Source of the DNA: Truepera sp965215315
Lineage (GTDB): Bacteria; Deinococcota; Deinococci; Deinococcales; Trueperaceae
Assembly (NCBI GenBank): GCA_965215315.1
Contig: CBDCDB010000008.1
Coordinates: 2,294,001-2,358,000, forward strand
Direction: 5' to 3'
DNA: 64,000 nucleotides
Part shown: piece after piece, positions 44,231 to 53,590 of the stretch
How positions within the stretch are numbered: position 1 is the stretch's first letter
How the letters are laid out: every line of letters starts with the position of its first letter
Translations under genes and position numbers: made by a program
The notes under the pieces: generated by a model
Databases searched by the model: none
What the model saw: only the letters and a program-made list of their open reading frames with translations
What the model was told of the DNA's origin: nothing

Positions 44231-46324
44231 ATGAACCGGCGCGTTATCGGCGGGTTCGTCGTCCCGCTTCTGCTAGCTCTACTTACCTCTTTCGTCGTCT
44301 TTCAAACCGTCCGAACGTACAACCGGAGCGTCGCAGGTGTTACGGCGGCGAGCCGCACGCTGGGCGACCTTAATATCCTGATTAAAACCGTAGTAGACGC
44401 TGAAACGGGGATGCGCGGCTTTGCGATTACCGGTAACGAAACGTTTTTGGAACCGTACGTCTCGAGTACGGTAAGTTTCGGCGTCGCACTTTCGGCGCTG
44501 CGCGGGGCACTTCCGGGTGCGGACAAGCAGGAGAGCTTGGGCGAGGTTGACGCGCTTTTCGAGCGCTGGCAGCGTGAGGTTGCCGGGGTCGTCGTGCAGG
44601 CTCGCAGGCGGACGCCGCTCACGTTTAGCGGGGCGTTAAGGGGCTCGAGTACCGCTCTCAAAGACGCACGGGTCGCAGCGCTGCGTTACGAGCTTTCCAG
44701 CAGCCCGGTCTTGCTGAGCCGCGCCGAGGTCAGCCTCGGTGAGGCGGAGCTGCAGCTGCAGCGGGCGCTCAGCTCAGGCGTCCAGGGTGAAACCCTTACC
44801 GCAGTACGCGCCGCCGCTGCCCGTTTGGAGGGGCTCGGCAACATGAGCGAAGCTGCGCGGCTGGAAGCTCTGGTTACGGCTGAAGACCTAGACGAGACTC
44901 TAGGACAGCTTGCGACCGAGGCCGAAACTGCCGAAGCGTCGGTGACGGCGCTGATTAGAGCGGGTGTAGGCAAACGAATTGTCGATAAAATTCGCGCCCG
45001 TATCGGGGAACTCTCAAGCGAGGTCGAGGGGACGCTCTCGAGTACCCTCGAGGCGGGTAGCGCCGACACCCAAAGAACGCAGTGGGTCGCCTTTTTGGGG
45101 CCGCTGTTTGCCGCGCTGACGAGTTTGCTCGTGATTTTGCAAGGGCAGCAGCAGTTGGGGCGTTCGGTCGGAAAACTCGGCGTCGTGGTCAAGGCGGTTG
45201 CAGCGGGTCAGCTCGAGCGCCGCCTCACCCTCTCGCCGCGCGACGAGCTGCGCCCGCTAGCTGAAAACTTCAACCGGATGGCGGACAGGTTGAGCGAACG
45301 CGAGGAGCAAAACGCGCAGCTCGGCAACTTTACCAGCACCTTGCAAGCGTGCAAAACGGCGGAAGAGGCGTACGGCGTCGCCAAGGGATTTGCGCCGCAT
45401 CTGTTCGGGCCGTTTTCGGGTGCGCTCTACCGGGTCAGCGAATCGCGCAACATCCTCGCCGAAGTTGCGCGGTGGGATAGACCGGGAACTGTATTGGAGC
45501 ATAGAGCACAGGGCGCAGACGCAGCTAAGCAGGTCTATACGCCGCCCGATTGCTGGGCGCTGCGACGCGGCAAAACGCAAGTGGTAGACAGCACGCGCGG
45601 CATCTTCTGCACGCACGCATCACCGGCTCCGGCGAAAAGTCTCTGTGTCCCGCTTACGACTCAGGGTGAACCGCTGGGCGTTTTATATCTTTATAGCGAC
45701 GACCCTGCCACCCCGCTGGGCGAGGCGACGGAACGGTTTATCGGGACGGTCGCTGAACAGCTCGCGCTCGCCATCTCCAACTTGCGGCTACGCGAAACCC
45801 TCGAGCAGCAGTCTATCCGTGACCCCTTGACCGGACTTTTCAACCGGCGACACCTAGACGAGACGCTAGACCTCGAGCTGCACCGGGCGGCCCGCCGGGG
45901 CGAGCCTGTGAGCGCGGTGATGTTCGACGTTGACCATTTCAAACGCTACAACGACCTGCACGGTCACGACGCCGGGGACGCGGTTCTGCGGGCTTTAGGC
46001 AGCCTCGTGCAGCGCCACATCCGCGCCGGGGACGTGGCCTGCCGCTTCGGGGGTGAGGAGTTTTTGCTGCTGCAACCGGGGCTTTCGGCGCACGACGCCC
46101 TCGCCCGAGCTGAAATGCTGCGCGAGTCGGTCTCGAGGTTGTCCTTAGAGCATAACGGCGTCGCCCTCGGCAGCATCACCGTCTCTTTAGGCGTCGCCAC
46201 CTATCCCGACCACGCACTCGGGCGAGTAGCGCTCCTAAAACGCGCGGACGAAGCGCTCTATGAGGCCAAACGTGCGGGGCGCGACCAGGTGGTCGGAGCA
46301 GTTCCGATGAAGGAAACAGCGTGA
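44231..46324 (+). CDS. CHASE3-HAMP-GAF diguanylate cyclase
   Basis: 697 residues from ATG 44231; the frame extends upstream only through a terminator. There is an N-terminal membrane helix, a CHASE3-like periplasmic domain (about 35-310, with VVDAETGMRGFAITGNETFLEPY), a second membrane helix near 315-330, and HAMP (about 345-395). A GAF domain comes next (about 405-525, with CWALRRGKTQVVD and SLCVPLTTQGEPLGVLYLY), then GGDEF (about 535-690). The active site reads FGGEEF, and DPLTGLFNRRHLDE and DVDHFKRYND are intact. It should make cyclic di-GMP in response to an external cue. An EAL-domain remnant lies at the left window edge. Confidence 0.92.
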   Translation: MNRRVIGGFVVPLLLALLTSFVVFQTVRTYNRSVAGVTAASRTLGDLNILIKTVVDAETGMRGFAITGNETFLEPYVSSTVSFGVALSALRGALPGADKQESLGEVDALFERWQREVAGVVVQARRRTPLTFSGALRGSSTALKDARVAALRYELSSSPVLLSRAEVSLGEAELQLQRALSSGVQGETLTAVRAAAARLEGLGNMSEAARLEALVTAEDLDETLGQLATEAETAEASVTALIRAGVGKRIVDKIRARIGELSSEVEGTLSSTLEAGSADTQRTQWVAFLGPLFAALTSLLVILQGQQQLGRSVGKLGVVVKAVAAGQLERRLTLSPRDELRPLAENFNRMADRLSEREEQNAQLGNFTSTLQACKTAEEAYGVAKGFAPHLFGPFSGALYRVSESRNILAEVARWDRPGTVLEHRAQGADAAKQVYTPPDCWALRRGKTQVVDSTRGIFCTHASPAPAKSLCVPLTTQGEPLGVLYLYSDDPATPLGEATERFIGTVAEQLALAISNLRLRETLEQQSIRDPLTGLFNRRHLDETLDLELHRAARRGEPVSAVMFDVDHFKRYNDLHGHDAGDAVLRALGSLVQRHIRAGDVACRFGGEEFLLLQPGLSAHDALARAEMLRESVSRLSLEHNGVALGSITVSLGVATYPDHALGRVALLKRADEALYEAKRAGRDQVVGAVPMKETA

Positions 46325-46329
46325 AAAGC

Positions 46330-46392
46330 GAATTGAGAATGCAGAAGGGAGGATGAAAAACATTCTCAATTCTCCCTTCTACATTCTGCGTT
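46330..46392 (+). other. Interleaved inverted repeats downstream of the cyclase gene
   Basis: GAATTGAGAATG (46330-46341) is the exact complement of CATTCTCAATTC (46361-46372). AGAAGGGAG (46343-46351) complements CTCCCTTCT (46372-46380). The arms alternate A-B-A'-B'. A third pairing of ATTCTGC is possible. It may form alternative hairpins or a pseudoknot, or be a terminator lacking a clear T-run. Confidence 0.55.
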
Positions 46393-46461
46393 CTCTACAC
46401 AAATCTTTCCAGCAACCTCAAAAAAGAAACGCTCCAGAATCCCACCTGTTATGATAGCCGC

Positions 46462-46923
46462 GTGAATTTCGACGCGGTTGACCGGCGCATTCTGGAAGTT
46501 TTACGCGAGCAGGGGCGCGCTTCGCACGCGGCCCTGGCCAAAGAGGTCGGGCTGTCCGCCCCGGCAGTCGGCGAACGGATTCGGAAGCTCGAGCAAACCG
46601 GCGTCATCGCTGGCTACGCCGCGACCTTTCACCCGGAAGCCCTAGGCTTGGGTATCTGCGCGTTCGTTTCGATTGCGCCGCAACCGCGTAATCCGGGTGC
46701 GAACCTAGTTGAAAACTTGCGGGCTATGCCCGAAATCGAAGAGCTGCACGCCGTCGCGGGGCCGTACGGCTACATCGCCAAAGTCCGGGTCGGCACGCCC
46801 GAAGAACTCGACGCGTTTTTAGACCGGCTCTGGGTTTTGGAGGGCGTAGAACGCACCGAGACGACGATGGTTTTACGCACCACGGTCGAAAGACCGATGT
46901 ATCTGCCCTTTGCAGACTCATGA
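46462..46923 (+). CDS. Lrp/AsnC family transcriptional regulator
   Basis: 153 residues. The N-terminal helix-turn-helix (VDRRILEVLREQGRASHAALAKEVGLSAPAVGERIRKLEQTGVIAGY) and the C-terminal RAM ligand-binding domain with AVAGPYGYIAKVRV are typical. The family senses amino acids or small effectors. Its stop overlaps the start of the acetyltransferase gene by four bases (ATGA at 46920-46923), so it probably controls its own operon. Confidence 0.93.
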   Translation: MNFDAVDRRILEVLREQGRASHAALAKEVGLSAPAVGERIRKLEQTGVIAGYAATFHPEALGLGICAFVSIAPQPRNPGANLVENLRAMPEIEELHAVAGPYGYIAKVRVGTPEELDAFLDRLWVLEGVERTETTMVLRTTVERPMYLPFADS

Positions 46924-48134
46924 ACGTCCGAGAGCTTAACGAAAAAGATTTAGATGCCCTTTTTGCGATTCGGCAGATCAGCTTTTTAGACCGCTCGGAC
47001 TTTTCCGACCCGGCACTGCGGGCGCGTCACGCAGCGCGGCTTCAGCATACCGTCGGTCACTTTTACGGCGACAAGCTGACGAGCGCAGCGGTGTGTTTTC
47101 CGTTCGAGATGTTTTTGGCCGGGCAGCGCGTCCGGGTCGGCGGTCTGGCGAGTGTGCTGAGCGCCCCCGAAACGCGGCGGCGCGGGTTTGTGCGGGATTT
47201 ACTCAAGGGTATTTTGGAACGGCTACATGAGGACGGGGTGGGGTGGTGTCTCGAGTACCCCTTTGACCCACGTTTTTACGCGCGTTACGGCTTCGCTACA
47301 GTTCCGACCGGCTCCGAAGTGACGTTTCCTGCCGAAAAGCTCTTTTCCGGCCCGGCCCCGGACGCCGAGCGGTTTACGGGAGACGCTGCAACCGTGTTGC
47401 AACCTATTTACGACACCTGGGCGCAGAGCTACACGTTGACGCTTTCACGGGCTAACACCGCCCGCCCCACCTGGAGCCGCATTCTTACAGACGACCGCTT
47501 TTGCTACCTGTTGGGGGACGCTTACGCCGTAATGGAGCTTGAACAAACCGCCACAGGTCAGACCCTCGTCGTTCACGATTACGCGTTCGCTACCCCCGCC
47601 GGACGCGAGCGACTCTTCCGGTTTATCGGGGCGTTTTATGGGCAGGCGGAGCTAATCAGTCTGCAGCTACCCAACGATGAGCCGTTAGCGTTTGACTTGC
47701 AGACCCATCACACAAATAGATTGCCTGTTTTGCAGGCGCGAATCGTTGATGTGCCCTCGGCACTAAAACCACTCGTCAACGAGGCTGTTGGTATAGCTAC
47801 CGGTGATGTCAAAAACTTCACTCTGCACGTCAGTGACCCGTTTTGTTCGTGGAACGACGGGGTGTTTGAAGTCGCTTTCGGCTCCCCCGAGAGTACCGTC
47901 TTGGGGCGTACTACGCCGGGAAACGCTGCACCAAAAGGTAGTGTAGTGGCCTCGAGCGACCCTCCTACACTGAGCCTAAATATCGCCACCCTGACGCAAC
48001 TTCTAAGTGGGGCGCTCTCGCCCGTTGCAGCGCAGCGGGCGGGGGTATTGGAAGGTGACATAAGCGTCTCTGAAACTCTGGCTTCACTTGGCGGCGGGCG
48101 CGTTCCCTTTATGCCGGGGTCGGATTACTTCTAG
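46920..48134 (+). CDS. Eis-like GNAT family acetyltransferase
   Basis: 404 residues with the three-part Eis layout: an N-terminal GNAT domain (about 1-150, with VRVGGLASVLSAPETRRRGFVRDLLKGIL as acetyl-CoA motif), a second GNAT-like half (about 165-285) and a C-terminal SCP2-like domain (about 290-404, with FTLHVSDPF ... GGRVPFMPGSDYF). The terminal Phe typical of Eis enzymes is present. Eis acetylates amines, including aminoglycosides, in mycobacteria; the substrate here is unknown. It is coupled to the AsnC-type regulator upstream. Confidence 0.9.
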   Translation: MNVRELNEKDLDALFAIRQISFLDRSDFSDPALRARHAARLQHTVGHFYGDKLTSAAVCFPFEMFLAGQRVRVGGLASVLSAPETRRRGFVRDLLKGILERLHEDGVGWCLEYPFDPRFYARYGFATVPTGSEVTFPAEKLFSGPAPDAERFTGDAATVLQPIYDTWAQSYTLTLSRANTARPTWSRILTDDRFCYLLGDAYAVMELEQTATGQTLVVHDYAFATPAGRERLFRFIGAFYGQAELISLQLPNDEPLAFDLQTHHTNRLPVLQARIVDVPSALKPLVNEAVGIATGDVKNFTLHVSDPFCSWNDGVFEVAFGSPESTVLGRTTPGNAAPKGSVVASSDPPTLSLNIATLTQLLSGALSPVAAQRAGVLEGDISVSETLASLGGGRVPFMPGSDYF

Positions 48135-48210
48135 ATTAGGGTTTCAAGCTACAATTTTGAGCTGTGATTTTGACCTGAGGCTGCTTTTGCCGAGCGCCTA
48201 AGGTAGGGCC

Positions 48211-49347
48211 ATGCTCTCTTCACCTCTGCCCTTTTTATCCCGCTATGTTCGTCTTACCGTGCTTGCAGGTGCAGCAACGCTGCTTGCAGCGTGTAGTCAG
48301 GTGCCGCCTGCACCCAAGCCGGAAGGGAAACCGGTGCTCGAGGTCATCATCCCAGGAACAGAGCCAGATGCAGGGCAAGATGCAGAGCCAGATACAGACA
48401 CAGCCCAAAACTCTGTCCGGGTCATTTTCGACACCGACCTCGGGTTCGACTGCGACGACGCAGGCGCGCTCGCCCTGTTGCACCGGCTCGCCGACACCGG
48501 CGAAGCCACCCTGCTCGCCACGATGAGCGTTGTCGGCGACCCGCAGAGCGCGGCGGCACTGGGCGTTATCAACAGCTATTACGGGCGTCCGGAGACGCCG
48601 GTCGGAGCCTATCAGGGCGACCGCTGGCCCGACGCGAGACCGTACTGGTACGACGCGCCGACGGATTTTTTAAGGCCGCTCACGAGCGAGTACGAGAGCA
48701 GCGTAAACCATAAAAACGAGGTGCCGGACGCGGTAACGCTCTACCGCCGGACGCTCGCCGCGCAACCCGACCACAGTGTCACGGTCGTCGCCGCCGGGTT
48801 CCCCCTCAACCTCGCCAATTTGCTCGCCTCTGCAGCCGACGCCAGCAGTCCGCTTTCGGGACAGGCGTTGGTGGCCCAAAAGGTCAAACAGCTCGTCTAT
48901 ATGGGCAGCCGGGTAGACCACGGGGGAGCCAATCGCGCCGACTTCAACCTCGGCGATGGGCCTTATAAAGATGGTCGCAGCGCTCAAAAGGTACTTTCCG
49001 AATGGCCGACGGACATCGTGTTCGCCACCGCCGACGTCGGTGACGCTATCAAAACCGGTGAGAGCTTGCGGGCACAGCTGCCGGAAAACCCGGTTGCCAG
49101 AGTTTACAACCTCTTTCCGGGCGTTGATGCTCACGGAGAACGCGCGTCATGGGATTTGACGGCAGCGCTCTACGCGGTGCGCGGCGGCGGCGACTTCTGG
49201 CGCGTGGTGAGGAATGAACACCTCGAGGTCGCCGCAAACGGCGTCGCCCGCTGGCATAAAGGAGCGGTTCAGCCGGGGCGTTACCGCCTCGAGCAAACCG
49301 GCTCTAGCCGCAAGATTGAGGGAGCGCTCGAGGCCCTTCTAAACTGA
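48211..49347 (+). CDS. Nucleoside-hydrolase-like lipoprotein
   Basis: 378 residues. The signal peptide ends in LLAACSQV, so it is lipid-anchored. An acidic linker with DxQDAEPDTDTAQ repeats follows. The core begins VRVIFDTDLGFDCDDAGALALLH (the DxDxxxDD Ca2+-binding motif of nucleoside hydrolases), then LLATMSVVGDPQSAAALGVINSYYGRPETPVG, TVVAAGFPLNLANLL, and FNLGDGPYKD where family members read FNxxxDP. It may split nucleosides or related glycosides outside the cytoplasm. A promoter was not identified. Confidence 0.85.
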   Translation: MLSSPLPFLSRYVRLTVLAGAATLLAACSQVPPAPKPEGKPVLEVIIPGTEPDAGQDAEPDTDTAQNSVRVIFDTDLGFDCDDAGALALLHRLADTGEATLLATMSVVGDPQSAAALGVINSYYGRPETPVGAYQGDRWPDARPYWYDAPTDFLRPLTSEYESSVNHKNEVPDAVTLYRRTLAAQPDHSVTVVAAGFPLNLANLLASAADASSPLSGQALVAQKVKQLVYMGSRVDHGGANRADFNLGDGPYKDGRSAQKVLSEWPTDIVFATADVGDAIKTGESLRAQLPENPVARVYNLFPGVDAHGERASWDLTAALYAVRGGGDFWRVVRNEHLEVAANGVARWHKGAVQPGRYRLEQTGSSRKIEGALEALLN

Positions 49348-49354
49348 GTTTCGA

Positions 49355-49771
49355 CTAATCCTCAGCAGGTAGAGGGCGGTACATCAGCACATCGGTAGTA
49401 GGGTCGGCCTCCGAGAAGCCGAACTGTTTGTATAAACCCTCGATACCGCCCGCAGAAATCAGCATCAGACTGAGCTTTTCCTCTTCAGCGTAAGCAACGA
49501 GCTGCAACACAACCCCTTTGGCAACGCCTTGGCGACGATAGTCAGGATGGGTCATCACGTCCAGGATTTGCGCCCAGTACACATCAGCCAAGACGCGACC
49601 AAACCCGATGAGCGTTTCGTCGTCCCAGGTGGCAACAAAGTAGACGGCGCGTTCTAACACCAGCTGCGTTTTCTCCGGCGTGCGCGTACCTTCGTCGTTC
49701 CAGCCGACGGCGGTATAGAGCGCGTTTAACGTCTCCCCGGTCAGCGCCGAGTCGTTCGGAATAAACTTCAC
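49355..49771 (-). CDS. GNAT family N-acetyltransferase
   Basis: 138 residues from GTG 49771, which overlaps the helicase stop (GTGA, 49768-49771). Motif A is MTHPDYRRQGVAKGVVLQLVAYAEE, preceded by ETLIGFGRVLAD and followed by LISAGGIEGLYKQFGF, with a terminal MYRPL typical of YjcF-like members. It uses acetyl-CoA; substrate is unknown. It is translationally coupled to the DinG-like helicase gene. Confidence 0.9.
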   Translation of the reverse strand: MKFIPNDSALTGETLNALYTAVGWNDEGTRTPEKTQLVLERAVYFVATWDDETLIGFGRVLADVYWAQILDVMTHPDYRRQGVAKGVVLQLVAYAEEEKLSLMLISAGGIEGLYKQFGFSEADPTTDVLMYRPLPAED

Positions 49772-51306
49772 TCTTGCACCGCTTCCAGAAACCACCCCGG
49801 CAACCGCCCCCGCTGCCGCTTCAGGAATTTCTCAAAGTCGGCGTCCAAAACATACGTCACCGCGAAATCGTCGGCACTCCGCACGCTCCTGCCGTAAGCC
49901 TGCACCACCGTCAAACACGTGCGCCAGTCGTACCAGGTCGGGTCGAGTTCGCGCCGCCGCGCAATCTGTGGGTCGCCCAGGTATGGGTACGGCAGTTTGC
50001 AGATGACCTGCCAGCGCGACAGGTCGCCGGGAAGGTCGATACCTTCGGTCATACTGGGCGTCAGGAGCACTGTGGGTTTACGGCTTTTAAGGTGCTGCTC
50101 TAAAGCCATATCGCGCCCGTCTGCGCCGTAATGCGTAACCAAACGGGCCGCATGACGTTTCGGCAGGTTTTTGGCGATATACGCCGCGATTTTATAGGTG
50201 TGCGTGTGAATCATGCCTTTGTCGTCCGGATGCGACTCCATCAGCTCAGTGATTTCAGCGACGACTTTGGGCAGGTCACGCTCCATATAGTGACGGGTCA
50301 GGCGGGCGGTATTTTTCGGGTAAATCGGGCGGTTTTCCGGCGGAAACTCGGAGGCGACCGCGATAATCTCCGCCGATTCAGGTTCGATGCCGAGGCTCCG
50401 CAGATACGTCGGCGGGTCGAGGATGGTTGCCGAGAGCATCAGCACCCGTTCACCAAAACGGAACATCAACTCTTCAGCAAACGCAGCTACTTTAACCGGT
50501 TTGAACGTGACACGCTGCCCGTCTGCACCGTTGCTGCGTTCAACGACCCATTCGACGTTTTCTTCGTCGCGGCTGTAGTTGAGCAGTTCCAAACGTGAGA
50601 GCTGCGTGTCCAACCACTGTTTGTGGGTTAAAAGCTCGAGCGCCACCTCCTCAGGCAGCTTAGCCCCTTTAAGCTGCGTTTCTAACTCACGGCGGCGTTT
50701 GGTAAGGAGCGGTACGACGTCTTCGGCGAAGTCGAAATACTCCAAATTATCAAACGCGGTCGGAATCATCTCCCCGATACCGACCCGCCGCAGTTGCACG
50801 TCCGAAAGCGTCACCTCGACAAACCCCATCAGCGCACCCTCGGCGTTGTGCGCTTCGTCCAAAACTAAAAGCTCGCGCGGCCCAAAGCCGCCCTGATAGT
50901 TGAGTTCAGTCAGATAATAGGCGTAGTTCATCAGCGCGTTGTTCGCCGCTATCGCCTCGTCTTTCGCGCAAAAGTACGGGCAGTCGTCGCATTCGGGAAA
51001 CTTGCGTCCGGTGATGCACGGCGCGGCAGCCGCGTGCGTCGGGGCCACCAGACAGCGGTAGTTGGCGCGGCCTTTCATCAAGGCCAGGTCGGGAAAATCG
51101 CGCCCGTACTGGTCTTGCAGGAGTTTTTGTGCCGTCAGAACATAGGCGGTCTGTGCTTCACGGGCCAGCGTCACGGCTATCGCCGACTTGCCTGAACCGG
51201 TCGGCGCTTCGATGACGACGAACCGCTTGCCCGACTTGAAAGCGGCGCGGGCGGCTTGAATGGCCTCGAGCTGACCCTTGCGGTAGGTCTTGAAAGGGAA
51301 CGGCAC
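49768..51306 (-). CDS. DinG/XPD-family ATP-dependent DNA helicase
   Basis: 512 residues, short for DinG (about 640-700). Helicase motifs: Q/I VIEAPTGSGKSAIAVTLA, Ia TAQKLLQDQYG, DEAH (VLDEAHNAEG), and the motif VI region QAYGRSVRSADD. Between I and II lie four cysteines (CLVAPTHAAAAPCITGRKFPECDDCPYFCAK) that fit the 4Fe-4S cluster of XPD and DinG helicases. It should unwind DNA 5'-3' in repair or R-loop removal. The C-terminal domain has VVAEITELMESHPDDKGMIHTHTY and LLTPSMTEGIDLPGDLSRW. It is coupled to a GNAT gene. Confidence 0.92.
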   Translation of the reverse strand: MPFPFKTYRKGQLEAIQAARAAFKSGKRFVVIEAPTGSGKSAIAVTLAREAQTAYVLTAQKLLQDQYGRDFPDLALMKGRANYRCLVAPTHAAAAPCITGRKFPECDDCPYFCAKDEAIAANNALMNYAYYLTELNYQGGFGPRELLVLDEAHNAEGALMGFVEVTLSDVQLRRVGIGEMIPTAFDNLEYFDFAEDVVPLLTKRRRELETQLKGAKLPEEVALELLTHKQWLDTQLSRLELLNYSRDEENVEWVVERSNGADGQRVTFKPVKVAAFAEELMFRFGERVLMLSATILDPPTYLRSLGIEPESAEIIAVASEFPPENRPIYPKNTARLTRHYMERDLPKVVAEITELMESHPDDKGMIHTHTYKIAAYIAKNLPKRHAARLVTHYGADGRDMALEQHLKSRKPTVLLTPSMTEGIDLPGDLSRWQVICKLPYPYLGDPQIARRRELDPTWYDWRTCLTVVQAYGRSVRSADDFAVTYVLDADFEKFLKRQRGRLPGWFLEAVQE

Positions 51307-51389
51307 GCTTTAAGGCTATCATCTCAGCTGCGTAAGGTTTTGTACTGTCTACCGGTACTACTGAAGCGGGTAAAGCTTTATAAGCTGTT

Positions 51390-51960
51390 CTACCAACCAC
51401 TAAACGACCCCGGCCCCACAAACGGCCCGGCGTTTTCCAGCAGGTTTGCCGCCAACCAGCCGCTGACCTCGCCGCTGTACTGCATAAAACTGTGGTTGCC
51501 CCACTCCCAGGGAAAAGGCCCCTGAAGAGGGTAGGGGCCGCCTATAATGCGGTACCACGAACCGTGCTCACGCTGCCCGCCGCCCCCCCACGTTCGCGCG
51601 CGGCTGTAAAACTCAGGGACGTCGGTCGCTAAAAATAGACCCAGGCCCGACTCGAGGCTCACTACGCCGTCGCCATCAATCCGCCCGCCGGAGGTTTCGG
51701 CGGCTCTGGGGACTGCTTTAGGTAGGTCACCCGCCAGATATGTTTTGCGGATCGGCGAAATGGGCGTATTTTTGGGAAGTTTAGCTAACGTCGGCGTCAG
51801 GTCGGGCGGGTCGAAAGCGCCAAACAGGTCGTCAAGCCATGACTCTGCGCGTTCCGCAAGTGAACGCTCATTCCCGAGCGCCTGCCACGCTTCGTGCGGA
51901 TAGTAGACGGGGAACGACCCGAGCTCGAGCGGCCCCGGGGTTGCTTAGGTCTCGAAGACA
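51390..51960 (-). pseudogene. Lipase-like alpha/beta hydrolase, truncated
   Basis: An open minus-strand frame from about 51944 to TAG at 51390 encodes about 180 residues. It has GRIDGDGVVSLESGLGLFLATDVPEFYSRARTW and ends WGNHSFMQYSGEVSGWLAANLL, resembling the C-terminal part of triacylglycerol lipase or PGAP1-like hydrolases (the DGDGVV loop carries the catalytic Asp region). An in-frame TAA at 51945-51947 cuts it; the reading continues upstream to about 52010 with RVSRTPLLGDFVFET. The N-terminal half with the Ser nucleophile is missing. I am confident it is a remnant, less so of the exact family. Confidence 0.6.
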
Positions 51961-52011
51961 AAATCACCAAGGAGCGGCGTGCGGCTTACCCGGCCGAGTT
52001 GTTCCAACCCT

Positions 52012-52899
52012 TCAGGCAGCCGGAGTCACCACAACATTCGGCGTCGTATCCGGCGCGTCGTCCGTAGGAGTTTTTCCTTTCCGCCGCGCAACGTAAAAAC
52101 GCCACAACACGAAACCGCCGTAGATAACCGGTAAAGATACTTGGGGATCTAAAAGCACCCGGAGGTCTAGCGTGAAAGTGCTATTCGGATTCGGGTAGTG
52201 CCGTCTGCCCTTGCGTTGCGTCCAGCACGTCCATACCGGTGTTTATAAATCCCAAGAGTATGGAACAGCATCAGCGGGACAATTGCGCCGCCCCGGAGCC
52301 GCAACGCACCCATCATGATCCCGAGCGCTGCGGCGTGGACAACCCGCGGCACCGTATTTTTAGTAGGCGCATCACTAAACAGGTTGACGAAGTGGAGGCT
52401 GCCGAAGACCGGTGCGGTTATGACGACCGTCCATAAGGGCGCGAGGCGCACACTCAACCCGCTAAACAAGATGCCCCTGAACATCAGCTCTTCAGTAAAG
52501 CCGGTGAGGAGGTTGACCGGCACAAACCCCGGAGCAGCCGTGAGCGACCCCGCTAACGGGGAGCGCAATAAACGTGCCGAGCACCAAAACAACCAGGACC
52601 AGCGGAACGCGCGTGTACTTTAGACCACCCGGATACGCGCGTTGAAGCCCGACCTCACGTCACCAGCCGAGCAGAAAGGCCACCAAAATAAGGGAAATAG
52701 CGATTCCGATTTACAGCGGCAGCTGACCTAGCGCGGCCTGGACGGGCGCACTCGCCGCCTCACTTACCAGCGGTATCTGCCCGGACAGCGCCCTGACGAT
52801 AGCCGGAAGCAGAAATACGGGGAGATAGACGGTGAAGACCAGCAGAGCGGTAGGGATGCACACGCAAGCTTTGTATCGTCGCCCAATCGGCTCCTTCAA
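52012..52899 (-). pseudogene. CPBP-family intramembrane protease, frameshifted
   Basis: Pieces of one protein lie in different minus-strand frames. The N-terminal part (52711-52899) is MKEPIGRRYKACVCIPTALLV with membrane segments. The core (52167-52592) has NLLTGFTEELMFRGILFSGL and VFGSLHFVNLFSDAP, the EExxxR and FxxxH motifs, plus VVHAAALGIMMGALRLRGGAIVPLMLFH. The C-terminal end in another frame (LDLRVLLDPQVSLPVIYGGFVLWRFYVARRKGK, 52012-52160) completes it. Catalytic Glu-Glu and His are preserved but at least two frame changes disrupt it. It is a CAAX-type or bacteriocin-immunity-like protease, now inactive. Confidence 0.75.
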
Positions 52900-52977
52900 C
52901 CCTTCAAAGAAAGTGTCGCCAAACTTCAGGAATCTAAGGTGGGTTGTGTTTTTGCACGCATCACCAAGTTATCTGTT

Positions 52978-53082
52978 AGCAGGTATCATCTGGTCGGAAA
53001 CGCTTTATGTAAGATTTTCCCAGTTTAGCACGCACGTTCTGGGATTATACTGATGTCAATCTCTTAGGCAAATGCTATGTGA
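52978..53082 (+). repeat. Intergenic repeat copy 6
   Basis: TAGCAGGTATCATCTGGTCG then GAAACGCT; TTTAGCACGCACGTTCTGGG; tail GATGTCAATCTCTTAGGCAA ending ATGCTATG. It shares its tail with copy 7. Confidence 0.8.
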
Positions 53083-53107
53083 ACCTTCACTCGAGTTCAA
53101 ACTATTC

Positions 53108-53162
53108 AGCTTTGACTTGCTCTGATTTGACTTGCTCTGATTTGACTTACTCTGACTTGAAA
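53108..53162 (+). repeat. 15-bp tandem repeat TTGACTTGCTCTGAT
   Basis: About three and a half units with one or two changes (TTGACTTACTCTGAC in the last). It lies just beyond the stop of the LprI-like gene. Each unit contains TTGACT, a -35-like hexamer, but no matching -10 boxes follow. Confidence 0.75.
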
Positions 53163-53206
53163 ACCGGACAGGCGAGGTCGCCCTCTTCGCACCGCGAGCG
53201 CGTTTG

Positions 53207-53590
53207 CTACTCTTTAAAGTGCGCCTCTGCCGCGCTCGTCAAACAGTCTGCGACGACCGCAGGGTAGGCGCTGCCTCCCGCTACGCCGCTCGCCTTAAAC
53301 GTACACTCGGCCTGCCGAAAAGCGTCCCAAGTTTTTTGGGCCGTCCGAAACAGCGTGACTTGCTCGTCGGTAAGACGCGGCTCATACGTTGCAGCAAATT
53401 CGCTCAGCGCAGCGTCTGCCTGGATCAGCTTGGCCTGACCTGTCTGGTGCAGCGTTTGCGGACTCTGAGCTGCCGCGTTTCCTACAGAAATGCCTCCTAG
53501 CAAGACCCCTGCGGTGAGGAGCCGGGGCGCTCTATTTGTCCGGGAAAAACGGCGCGGCCTAGCGTGGTCTAAACCTCTAGCGGTCGTCAT
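53207..53590 (-). CDS. LprI-like secreted protein (DUF1311)
   Basis: 127 residues; ATG 53590 has GGAGG six bases ahead. A signal peptide (RAPRLLTAGVLLGGISVGNAAAQ) precedes a helical domain with KTWDAFRQAECTFKASGVAGGSAYPAVVADCLTSAAEAH, the W-x-x-(F/Y)-R-x-x-x-C ... C pattern of DUF1311/LprI proteins. Mycobacterial LprI inhibits lysozyme; that role here is inference. The start overlaps the end of a hydrolase remnant. Confidence 0.8.
   Translation of the reverse strand: MTTARGLDHARPRRFSRTNRAPRLLTAGVLLGGISVGNAAAQSPQTLHQTGQAKLIQADAALSEFAATYEPRLTDEQVTLFRTAQKTWDAFRQAECTFKASGVAGGSAYPAVVADCLTSAAEAHFKE

Noticed and set aside
51839..52096. Plus-strand frame over the lipase/CPBP boundary
   Set aside because: It is antisense to the two identified pseudogene remnants.
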